Positions 52,591-62,600 of a stretch of DNA of 64,000 bases are shown here, piece by piece. Source of the stretch: Astropecten irregularis (taxonomy: Eukaryota; Echinodermata; Asteroidea; Paxillosida; Astropectinidae); NCBI GenBank assembly GCA_963971285.1, contig OZ020259.1, positions 2,046,001 through 2,110,000 of the forward strand. The letters are read 5' to 3'. Below the pieces are notes generated by a model, which was not told the DNA's origin, ran no database searches, and worked only from the letters and a program-made list of their open reading frames with translations. Position 1 is the stretch's first letter, and the number at the start of each line of letters is the position of its first letter. The translations under genes and the position numbers were made by a program.

Positions 52591-53009
52591 AAAAGGCCTG
52601 GGGAACCAAGGCAATGATCAGGGGCACCAAGGCAATGGCCAGGGGGCACCAAGGCAATGACCAGGGGCACCAAGGCAATGATCAGGGGCAACAAGGCAAT
52701 GATCAGGGGCAACAAGGCAATGACCAGGGCACCAAGGCAATGACCAGGGACACCAAGGCAATGACCTGTGGCACCAAGGCAATGACCAGGGGCACCAAGG
52801 CAATGGCCAGGGGGCACCAAGGCAATGACCAGGGGCACCAAGGCAATGACCAGGGGCACCAAGGCAATGATCAGGGGCAACAAGGCAATGATCAGGGGCA
52901 ACAAGGCAATGATCAGGGACACCAAGGCAATGACCTGTGGCACCAAGGCAATGACCAGGTCATCAAGGCAATGATCAGGGGCACAGAGGCAATGACCAGG
53001 CAGTAAAGA
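52591..53009 (+). repeat. 21-bp minisatellite with ORFs on both strands
   Basis: About 19 units of AAGGCAATGACCAGGGGCACC vary at a few sites. Because 21 is a multiple of 3, both strands stay open (130 codons plus, 156 minus) as 7-residue repeats such as GHQGNDQ. There is no flanking gene structure, so I treat it as non-coding. Confidence 0.85.
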
Positions 53010-53370
53010 CAATAGGCAAGAATGTTCTGCCCTAAAGAAAGGACACGACATAACAATGGCTAATTGTACTTTTGAGTTTAAGCTTCTTTATTTTTATTCA
53101 TTTGAAATTGCACACGTTTCATTTAACAATATCAAACTTGGAAAAAAAGGCCAATGGATTGGATATAGAATTTTGGTTCAAGTGTTTTCAAGATGTTATT
53201 GTTGTTAATAAACAAAATTCTATACTTTCCAAAACACATTTCATAACTGTACACATTTAATTCACAGGCTCTTGAAGCTGAATGGTATTTATATAAAAAT
53301 TAGCATAAAAAAAAAAAAAAAAATAGTGCAAAAACAACTCGAGGTTCCTAAACAGTGCTTAAAGCCTTAA

Positions 53371-53545
53371 AGGTAATATCATACTTTGGTTTTTGTCAAA
53401 AAAATGCAGATTCCTGGGCAAGGATATCAAGGAAGATCCAGTAACAGTCATCTGTGAAATTCCCAGTCCCATACAGTGTCCACTGTATTTTTTAAATCAG
53501 ATCACAGGATTTTTAGTGATCTTCCAAAGATCAAAATCTTTTGGT
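53371..53545. mobile_element. TTAA MITE, copy 5, truncated
   Basis: The left end AGGTAATATCATACTTTGGT follows TTAA (53,367-53,370). It runs through CAGTCATCTGTGAAATTCCC and breaks off after GATCTTCCAAAGATCAAAAT, where a different repeat begins. Confidence 0.7.
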
Positions 53546-53547
53546 CA

Positions 53548-53702
53548 ATTGATGAATTTTGACACAATTTTGGATACAATTACAGTTTTCCTATGTACAT
53601 GAATGCCACAGGTCTAGTGAAAAACATTCAGTCTAGTAAAATGCTTCAGTTACTAGACCTGCTGTCCAGAGCTTTTTTTCACGAAATTCGAGCCCTGCTG
53701 TT
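53548..53702 (+). mobile_element. CTAGTAAAATGCTTCA element, right half
   Basis: It is near-identical to the right half of 61,286-61,584, ending AAATTCGAGCCCTG. It is fused directly to the truncated TTAA element. Confidence 0.7.
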
Positions 53703-53760
53703 GTACCCTCTTCAGGATTTTGGATTTTAATGGTGCGGCGTCAATTCTGTATTATGAAAC

Positions 53761-54060
53761 CAGGGCCCAATTTCATGGAATCCGTTACCGTTAGCAAAAA
53801 TTCTTCGCTTACGGTAGCAAATTTGTTTGGGTTACGGTTAGCGTATTTCACGGAAGAGTTTCCTTTTTGGTAACGGTAAGCAAGGAATTTGTGCAGAATG
53901 CATACGACAGCGCGTTAGCAGAAAATGATCACGGTAAGCCTAGAAATTCTTCGCTAACCGAGAGTCTTGCTTACGGATTCTATGAAATAGATTTCACACG
54001 TAGCAGTGCCCGTAAGCACAAAAATAGGCCGTAACGGATTCCATGAAATTGGGCCCTGGG
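53761..54060. mobile_element. Foldback element, GGGCCCAATTTCATGGAATC-ended
   Basis: CAGGGCCCAATTTCATGGAA with CCGTTACCGTTAGC is inverted as GTAACGGATTCCATGAAATT and GGGCCCTGG at the right end. Several nested GTAACGGT/GCTTACGG words pair inside. Confidence 0.8.
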
Positions 54061-54764
54061 CACTTCCTGTGGAAGTTACACAATGTGTACTCAGAGATTG
54101 AAGCATTTTAGATATATGTCCTTGAGCGAGACACTTTGCACTAATTGCTTCTATAACCCCAAGGATAAGTGATGTTGAGGAGGAGAGAAGAGTTGCCATG
54201 TGTTTGATTAGTATGGTGCTTTTTCTCACCATTAAAATAGCTTTTTATCCCTCAGGGGGATAATGGGTACATGTACATGATGTACATACATGTACAGTAC
54301 GAACCTCAATGATTGAGCTAGTTGCCCACGTGCTTGATTAACACATGATTAATGTCTGAAAATATCCCGACCAGCTGGTGCAGCTGCTTTCCCGCCTTTG
54401 GGAATTGAAACAAAAAGGGCGATGATATCTGTCCCAGCGACGGTGGATTTGTTCGCTGAACTGTATTTTTTTGTCATTTTTAATAATGCCAGAGATAGAG
54501 TCGTAAACTGGCAAATGTTGGGGTACCAGGCTGTGTATTACCAAGGCGATGGCTTGAGGATTGAGAATCTATGTACATACCGGAATTTGTTTCCTTGTAG
54601 ACATGGCTTGGCTTTGTTCTTGTTCTTTGCTCTCATTTGAAGGAAATCACATTCCTGGGTTCAAATATCTAGTGAACGTCCCTTGCGACAGATACCTTGC
54701 ACATGTTGGATACTCCTCCTTTTTTAGTTATATTTGTACTACATGTATGTAATTCCAAGTGTTG

Positions 54765-54905
54765 TAGTACTCGTACATGGTGTACTCGTGCTCGAGTACT
54801 ACTCGAGTACCGTTTTCAGAGTACTCGCACTCGTACTCGTACTTAAACGTCCAAATATTCTCACTCGAACTACGATTCTTGTACTCGGGCTACAAAATAC
54901 GAGCT
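54765..54905. repeat. ACTCG-rich simple repeat
   Basis: GTACTCG and its complement recur about 14 times, including the palindrome CGAGTACTACTCGAGTAC. Confidence 0.7.
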
Positions 54906-55263
54906 CGACATCAAATTACTAATTCCAAGTATCAGTTTCTTGAAAACCTTGTGGAGACCTTTAGAATTTCCCTGTGGAGACTCTGGAGGTTACAGTCAAC
55001 CTTTTGTGCTCACTCTCCACAAGACACCAGATATGCATCCATGCATTTTTCTAGGTTCTGTTTTCAGCATTTTATGTGGGAGGGAAATGCAGAGGTTTAT
55101 GTCCAATTTTGTTAGTAGTCAGGATCTACATGTAGTGCTGAGTCTGTGGTCTGCGCTCCATCGCCCGATAATCAGATCTCCTCCTTTTTTAATCTGATTT
55201 GAGACGAACCCACCATTAACCCACAGCCCTTTCACAATCTACACGTTTGTGCGCTACCTTTAA

Positions 55264-55621
55264 AGGTAATATCATACTTTGGTTTTTATCAAAGAAATAA
55301 GCATTCATGGGCAAACATTTCAAGGAACATAACTTAACAGTCATCTGTGAAAATGTCAGTCCCATACGGTGCCCATTTTTTTGAGAAAACAGTGAAAAAC
55401 AGCCACAGTATTTCTTAAGCCTTTTCTCTTTTATTTTTGATCTTTTAAAAGATCAAACAGATTTTCGGTCGTTGTTTTACAAATTTCTCGATAAATACAC
55501 CATTTCAGGCAAAAACACTTTAACGGTATGTTTCTACCACCACCATCTTCATACCCTGTAAGTTATACGTAAATCTATGAACATTTCTGTTTTGGTGCCT
55601 TACCAAAGTATGATACTACCT
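55264..55621. mobile_element. TTAA-flanked MITE, copy 6 (intact ends)
   Basis: TTAA at 55,260-55,263 and 55,622-55,625. The ends AGGTAATATCATACTTTGGT and CCAAAGTATGATACTACCT are inverted. The central palindrome GATCTTTTAAAAGATC is intact. Confidence 0.85.
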
Positions 55622-57714
55622 TTAAAGCATGTACTGTGTAGTCCTATTCCGAGATGCTTCACACTCTTAGCACGTGTTGTGGAATACACTTTACAGGTCC
55701 TTATCAATAGAACACCGATCGGTGCTGGCATAGAATTGTCCACATTTTTTTCCATGAGTCATCAGTGACTCATTTTGAGCATTCTTTTTCCATTCTTCTT
55801 CAGTTTTTTTTTTCGAACTGCAAAATGTGGGCAGCTACTACCGGTATACAGTAAATGATGCATTAACATCAAATAATTATATGCATTCATGTGTAGGCCC
55901 TATGTACTGTCCAAATTGTACAAGTGCCTGTTGTGTACAGAACATTCACGTATAGTACATTTGTACATTGTACATGTTGTACAGCTACTGTGAGCTACTG
56001 TACAAGTAAATGTACATGTACATGTACATGTGTAGACGATGTCCAGTCAAACTGATATTCTTAAACTGCCAAATTTATTCTTAAAATGTCAGCACAACAA
56101 TTAATGTCTGAACTTAGGCCTATTACATGTAATTGGCAGAAAGATGATAATTCATTACACCCTGTCAAGCTACTAGAGGGAAAAATGATATTTTTGAAGT
56201 AAATTTGTTCTTCCGTAATGTTGACTTTTTATTCTTCATTCTGGCTGAAAATTTGCAATTTGTTTGCCAATTAAATTGAAATAATTGAAGCCATTTCCTG
56301 ATATCACCCCAAAAAACCCACAAGTAAAAGTAGAAATGAATTAATTGGCGAAAAAAAAATCAAGTCAAATTTTTAATAACTTACAAAATATTTGAAATTA
56401 AAAAAATCCACAAATTATATTAGAAAATATGCTGCACTTTATACATAATATGTTGTAGCCTGTACATAAACTGCGGTTCTCTGCGTAAAAAAAAACCCCA
56501 ACTTTTTGTCCACGTCTTTTTTTCCAAGTCGTTTTTTGACATGAATTGTGTCAAGTGATTGAGAGATTTCAAGGATCTTTCTCTGATATTTGGGACAAGT
56601 ATCCTTCATACTCTTCTTAAGGCCTCTTAAAGACGGTGTCCGATCCCTATTTAGCTCTGAGGCTGCCAAGTTGTGGGTCGTTTTTTTATTACCCCGGTAA
56701 GCCTCAATACATGAACCAGTTTGAAATTTTCTGGAACTTATTACTGTGAGAGTCAAATGAGAAACAAAAAGAACACAGAACTAGGAATATATCAAGATTC
56801 CCGCCTTTAATTCCATCTGTTATCCTTATGACGCCAAAAAATGAGGTTCCAAGGTTAAAATCACCCAATCTGTTGGCAATTTTCAAGGCAATTTTCAACA
56901 AAAACAGGGTTGCACATATACATGTATTTAAATATAATCAGAGTGAAGGCTGACTGAAATTTTGGGTGTTACTGTTTTCAATTTTCACCAAGTACTGGTA
57001 CATACATATAATGGGTACTCTCTGTCACCTAATGTTTCAATGTACCGAGGCCAAACAAAAGAAAAAAGTCCTGTTTCCGATTACATGGATTTTTTTTGCC
57101 AATATTTTGTTAATTAGGCTTACTTAAGGGTAATAATAAAACTTTTTTTTAATTTAGGATGTTGTTTTTAAAAGAAAGAGAGAATAAAATTCATAATTTA
57201 CAAATTTCTTTTCCTCAGACAAAGAAAAAAATAATCTATCGGTTATCGTGAAAACCTCTCTAACCCAAAACCTGATCTCGTTAATATTTGTCTCGCATAC
57301 CATGTGTCTACTTTAGTTCTCCCTACTCTCAAAAGCTGCAGGCTGTGTACCACAACCTAAACACAGAAATCTCAAACCGAATTCTTAACTAAAAATATTC
57401 TTTGCCGCAAACATCTAGGCACATATTTCTCAGATCTTACATGGGCAAGAGACATTCTATTTTCAAGTGCAGCAAGGCTTTTTTTATTTTTGGTGAACAC
57501 TTGCAAATATTTGGAGTGGAATTTTATACACACATGAATATCAAAGGAAAGGAAGATTTTTTTTGTCACTAAAACTTTTGCTTTTTTTTTGTACAAGAGC
57601 ACCATTTGAATTATTAAGGTGAGATTTTAGTTCATTTTTTATGATTTTTAAAAACTTAAATTGAGGACAAAAGACCGGGAAATTTTGCAAGACGGATGGA
57701 AGCTGTAGGACCTT

Positions 57715-57935
57715 TACAAAATGAGGCTTGAGGCTAGGCTTGGGATTTATTTTGCTACTGCCATTTTGTGTCCTAAATGAAATGAAGGGCTTGAGATACA
57801 TGGCGAAGCTGGAGCCTTTCCCCAGCTTCATCATGCGGCCCAATACCTCCATTTGTTTTGGTGTGGTGTGTCTCAAATGGCGGTAGTGAAATAGCGTAAG
57901 TCCCAAGCCTAGCCTCAAGCCTGGTTTCGTAGATT
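57715..57935. mobile_element. Foldback element, AGGCTTGAGGCTAGGCTTGGG-ended
   Basis: TGAGGCTTGAGGCTAGGCTT on the left and AAGCCTAGCCTCAAGCCTGG on the right are inverted. Confidence 0.75.
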
Positions 57936-59219
57936 CCAAAGACTTGTGTAATGTCAAGTCACTGGCTTAATTTGGAGCGCCCTCTTGAGTCCTAGAGGGC
58001 AGTAAGGCCGAAAAAATATTGTTGTGTTGCCCTCAGCGACCGACCATAAATTGCCAAAACTTTGGGTCAGGATTTTTTATTTTTTTTTGAGTCCTAAAGT
58101 ATAAAAACTCACAATTTTTGACAGAAAATGTAAGATTTAGCAGTAAAAAAGCGTGTCTCCTAAAAACGACCAAAGACCGTTGATTTATAAGCCCTGGTGA
58201 CCATACATCCTGTATTTATTCTTAAATGTTTGAAAGTCGGCCAAAAAAAAATAATAAAAAATTGACCGGCCGACCCAAAATTTAAATTTTTCCACTTGAG
58301 GGCAACACAACTATTTTTTTTTTTAGGCCTAATGGCAAATTACATGGAAGTGTAGTATGGCAAAGCATAATTTACATTACAGTTCAGTACTGCCATTAAA
58401 AAACAAAAAGATTTAAAAACCTAGCATAATATCTGTACACGCTACAAGGAAATTGTTCAAGCCCATAGGAAAAACAGCAATCTGCTGCCAAAAAAATAAA
58501 ATAATAATAAATTAATAATCGCATAATATTTGTACAAAGCTCCAGCCCAGAGGAGAAACATAATTTTTGGTGAGACTGGCCACAGTTAACTTGCACAAGA
58601 CTAGTTCGGGTACTGGGCATATGCTGGGAAGTTTTGTCAGTCATGAGCCAAACTTGTCTTGTGCTTCTACAAGCTTCATCATGTTCTAGCTGGCCATATT
58701 GTTCTTCCTCCTCCCGAATTGTTGCTCTTGTTCTTGAGCACCGAGGACCGTCGTAGGCCTGAGGGTCCGACTGTTAGCATTATATACATCTAGACCTACA
58801 TTATCTTGTGGTTACCCTGTTTCTCTGTCGACGTTTTGGAATGGTTCGGCCCATCTTGTAGAGTTTCCGAAATTTCTTTAATTCTGAAATTTCGGCCCTG
58901 GCCAAAAGAATTCCCCATCAACTCTGTCTCCTGTGACACATGTATGTACACATTTTGTCATCGCAAATGAAGGGCGCCCCTTATGGCTGGCACACATGTC
59001 ATCACTCGTAGTTCCACCGATCATGCCAATTGCGTGTTGGTCATCCCTGACATGCCTGAGCCTCACTGCTTCACTCGCGGGGATCGCAGAATAAAGGGAT
59101 CACGTCGAGCAAGAAGGGCGCCCCCTACAGTTTCTCTGAGCACAATATGTACAGTACACATCGGGTTTGGCCGAGGGCAGTCAAGCTTTTCCCGTATGTT
59201 TCAGGGAGGTGCTTCATTG

Positions 59220-59610
59220 CTATGAACCGTCGCTTCCAGACGGATCTGAAAGTTCTGTTTTTGACATATCCCCTTCTGTCTTGGAGCTGCTGTTTGTCTC
59301 TTGACCACCGCTGGCCACGTCCCCCTTCCCATCAGCTGAAAGGGGAAAATGAAACCAATCAAGTAATCAACGTCTCATTATTCAGATCTATTTTTAGGCC
59401 TTTTGGAAACGAAGGTTCAAGCTCAGGCTCAAGCACAACGTCCACTCACCTATCGCGAGGCTGTCTAACCTCACCACAAGTTCCTCATTAGTAACCGTAC
59501 TCTCCACGTCCAGGATGTCCGGCATGGCATTGCGCCGTCCTGTCCTCGTGGTGGTGGTGAAATCCGTCAGGCTGGTTGCTACTTCGGCCATCGTGCTGTC
59601 AACTTCTCAT
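59220..59610 (-). CDS. PKI: cAMP-dependent protein kinase inhibitor (PKI), 85 aa, two coding exons
   Basis: PKI proteins bind the free catalytic subunit of PKA as a pseudosubstrate and export it from the nucleus. Coding exon 1 is 59591-59450 (the exon reaches 59,610 with 5' UTR after a TTTTCTCCTTCAG acceptor); exon 2 is 59335-59220. Together they give 47 + 38 residues. FTTTTRTGRRNAMPDILD (11-28) carries the inhibitor core: F11, R16, R19, R20 and the pseudosubstrate alanine A22, at the same positions as vertebrate PKI counted with Met. LVVRLDSLAI (38-47) fits the leucine-rich nuclear export signal. The C-terminus is acidic and Ser-rich. Met replaces the usual Ile after A22. Length is slightly above the vertebrate 75-78. 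Confidence 0.9.
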
Positions 59611-59819
59611 CTGAAGGAGAAAATGTATCGATGTTGGAAGACGTGAATGATTTCAGTTCGTAATACCCAAAGCAGAATGTCTTCTGGACACCAGGGGGCA
59701 ACTGAGCTCTGGAAGTACTGGAAATGTCTGAACCGTCTTTAAACTGGTGTGGGACGATGCAAAAACATCGTACATATACACCACCGGTTCAACCATGTAC
59801 GAAAAATGAGAATTTGGCA

Positions 59820-60201
59820 AGGGGTCGATTTCACGAAGCCCTACGATTGATCACAAATCCAGTTGCGAAGGAATGGGAAGGATAACCCATCATATCCCAC
59901 GTAGGGCTGCAGTAAAACCACGTGCGAATGTGGCCAGGGCTCGATTTCACGAAAGGCTAAGACAGATCGCAACATGCGTATCAACTTTAATTGCTAAGCA
60001 AAGTGTGATGTCACAATACTAGTTGCTATGGAAACATGAACAACTCATCTGAAAGATGAATCGCAAAATCTTTCTTGAAGCCCTACGATTGATTGCAAAT
60101 CAATTTACGAAGGATAACCCATCATATCCTACGTAGGGCTGCAATACATTATAACTATAAGTCCTACGATTGATAGTAAGTTTTGTGAAATCGACCCCAA
60201 G
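59820..60201. mobile_element. Foldback element, GGGTCGATTTCACGAA-ended
   Basis: AGGGGTCGATTTCACGAAGC on the left and TTTTGTGAAATCGACCCC on the right are inverted. CCTACGATTGAT occurs several times inside, as in the remnant at 2405-2555. An internal second GCTCGATTTCACGAAAGGC suggests a nested or duplicated copy. Confidence 0.75.
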
Positions 60202-60959
60202 AACCTTATGGTATGCAGCACGTACTAAGATACCGGTCTTGAAGAGAGCCTGTTCAGTCGCGATCTGGCACTAAATTCTCGGCGTAAAATTGTGTGCAAC
60301 AGTGGATGAATGTTGTGTAACTAATGACGCGAAAGAAGAATTTACCCAAACTTCTCTACGGCCAGAAACTATGTCCACAAAGCACAATGAGTGTTTACAT
60401 CCTGCATGTTTCCTTGAAAGTGTTTCGAAACCTCAGCAAGGGCGGCATCTTTGGTTTCAAACCGAGTTAATATGTCGATCTATTTTAAGATAGACGGGAT
60501 CAAAATAGAGTGCTATTTTTGGCCAAGGATTAAAATTTAGATAACCTGGACTAAAATAAAAAAAGGAAAAAGCTTCAACTTTTGACAGCAAACAGTAGTC
60601 TGCTGAATGTCAACTTTAAGTTCTGAGTTGAACATTTTCTAGTCCATTTCCCTTGTGGTTTGTCCGATCATTTCCATCTTAATAAGAGCTTGACAAGGAT
60701 TAGTAAAGAAGACAGACATTTATACCGGAAATTTATACCGAAAAAAATGCCTGATTTAGGTTTATTTATTAATGAGATGACATGGTCATGCTAATACTAA
60801 TAGTAATAGCATATGTACTGTAGACTGTTTACAATGTATGAAGGAATACATTTTATAATTCTGGTTTGGTAATTCCAACTATTTCAAACGTTGTTGTAAA
60901 ACTTCTAGAAGCCAAAATGCAGTTACAACATCATCATTTAAAATTCTTGAAAAGGGAAC

Positions 60960-61210
60960 AAAGAAAAATTGGCTTGAGCGGGATTCGAACCAACGACCTC
61001 CAGAATACTGTACCGGTACTCTTACCAACTGAGCTATCCATCCCTGACCGTGTCCCTAGTCCCTAATAATTAATTATCTTTGTTCGTTTGGCAGTCAGAA
61101 GCCGTGAAACTACTCGCATACACCGTATACATTGTACATGTACTGCCTAGGATCATTTACATTCGAGATACGCGCAGCATTAGCAATTCTGCAACCTGAG
61201 AAACATCGTC
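60960..61210 (-). repeat. tRNA-derived repeat with long leader
   Basis: On the minus strand, CTCAGGTTGCAGAATTGCTA and CACGGCTTCTGACTGCCAAA precede GATAGCTCAGTTGGTAAGAG and GTTGGTTCGAATCCCGCTCA. Same order as the other long copies. Confidence 0.7.
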
Positions 61211-61285
61211 ATTTGGTGGAATATATCTAGACCCTGGATGGAATATGTATGTGAAATTGATACAAGAATGAATATTGTACATGTA

Positions 61286-61584
61286 CACAGGGCTCGAAAT
61301 ATCCACTAGACCAAGTCTAGTGATTTCAGTGTCGGTCTAGTAAAAGTGTGTATTTTCACTAGTCCGGCTGTCTAGTAAATTATGTTGTTTTCCTTGCACA
61401 ATTAAAATACATGTAGGGCCTACTTCCTAAAGTGATGATTTTTGACACAATATTGCATACAATTACAGTTACCCTATCGTGTACATGAATGTCACGGGTC
61501 TAGTGAAAGAAGTTCAGGTCTAGTAAAATGCTTCAATTACTAGACCTGCTGTCCAGAGCTTTTTTTCACGAAATTCGAGCCCTG
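61286..61584. mobile_element. CTAGTAAAATGCTTCA element, full copy
   Basis: It starts CAGGGCTCGAAAT and ends ATTCGAGCCCTG (inverted ends). It has multiple GTCTAGT words inside and is homologous to 53,548-53,702. Confidence 0.75.
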
Positions 61585-62600
61585 TGTACAGTGTAAGTGT
61601 ACAGTATGCACACGTACATGTATGTACAATGTACATGGTAATGTACATGTCACATGTTACATGCACAAGAAATGATCATCAATCATGAAATAAGCAGAAA
61701 TAAATGAAGTATAGAATTATTAAATAAGCATAATTTCCTTTAGAAGCTATTCTACAAGATTTGCATCAAACAAAATGATAATAACAAATTATATAATAAA
61801 TTTTTTATATATATACATTTACTGTTATTATACAGCTTCTTGACTTTACTGTGAACACAAGTGTCGTAAGTGCCAACTCATTCACGATTCTGACAAACCT
61901 CTTATCGTAACATGCAAATTTTCTGATGCGTAAAATCGGTGCTAAGCTGTGATGATTGAGAGATCACTCAGCGACTAATCCCGAACGGTCTCCCTCGTTT
62001 GGTTAGGAACTCACGATGACAGGATGACAACCAAAAAAAGATGGTGACACACAGCTCCTCGAACAAACACTCCAAAATCGACCAGATACACAATCTTGAG
62101 CTACAGTGTACATGTACACACAGTCGGGAGGACTGTAGATGAACCGCAGCGACGATGGCGATCCTTGCAAACAACCCGTAATGCGATACTCACACCTTGG
62201 TGATTGCCGACTCAAGTCAGGCGGCTCAGGTCCCGGTTTGCATCCAAAAATAGAAATCCTCCTCATTTCTTCTTCCTCTTTTGCCGTTTTTTTTCCTTTC
62301 CCCCCTTGCTTTCATTTTCCTCTTCCAGCGGCTAAGCCGCCACCCACCCAACGCCAACGCGCTGACCGGCACAAAACAGGGAACGTGGTTAAAAATAGAA
62401 TACGAGTGACATATTCTGACAGATGCGTAGTGTTATTGAACTGCCAGCGAGGCTCATGTTCCTGTTTAGTAGTTAGAGCGATATATATAGAGGACCTCCT
62501 TATCAGTTGCAGGCTAAAAGGAACTGCCTCGGGGTAGATTGCACGAGACCGGAGTATTTTTCAAGATGTGATGTCGTCTCTAAGATGGCCTCAGTTTTTT

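Larger units (their letters stand above)
49641..59219. other. Gene-poor, repeat-rich interval
   Basis: No supported protein gene. It contains hammerhead-like repeats (49,727; 51,600-51,910), a long foldback (51,112-51,589), a 21-bp minisatellite (52,591-53,009), truncated and full mobile elements (53,371 to 57,935), and an ACTCG-rich simple block (about 54,765-54,905). Its right end may hold the PKI 3' UTR. Confidence 0.6.
59611..62600 (-). other. Upstream region of PKI with candidate 5' exon
   Basis: A donor-like AAGGTGTGAGTATCG on the minus strand at about 62,195-62,186 could end a non-coding first exon extending towards 62,450. A TATATATA run near 62,482-62,489 lies upstream of it on that strand. 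Mobile elements at 59,820 and 61,286 and a tRNA-like repeat occupy the presumed intron. The exon assignment is weak. Confidence 0.3.

Noticed and set aside
52581..53051. 156-codon minus-strand ORF and 130-codon plus-strand ORF
   Set aside because: Both are translations of a 21-bp minisatellite that is open in both directions; no splice sites, promoter or homologous domain is visible.
8580..61210. Functional tRNA genes at the tRNA-like sites
   Set aside because: A and B boxes are present but acceptor and anticodon stems do not pair, and the sites share repeat flanks.
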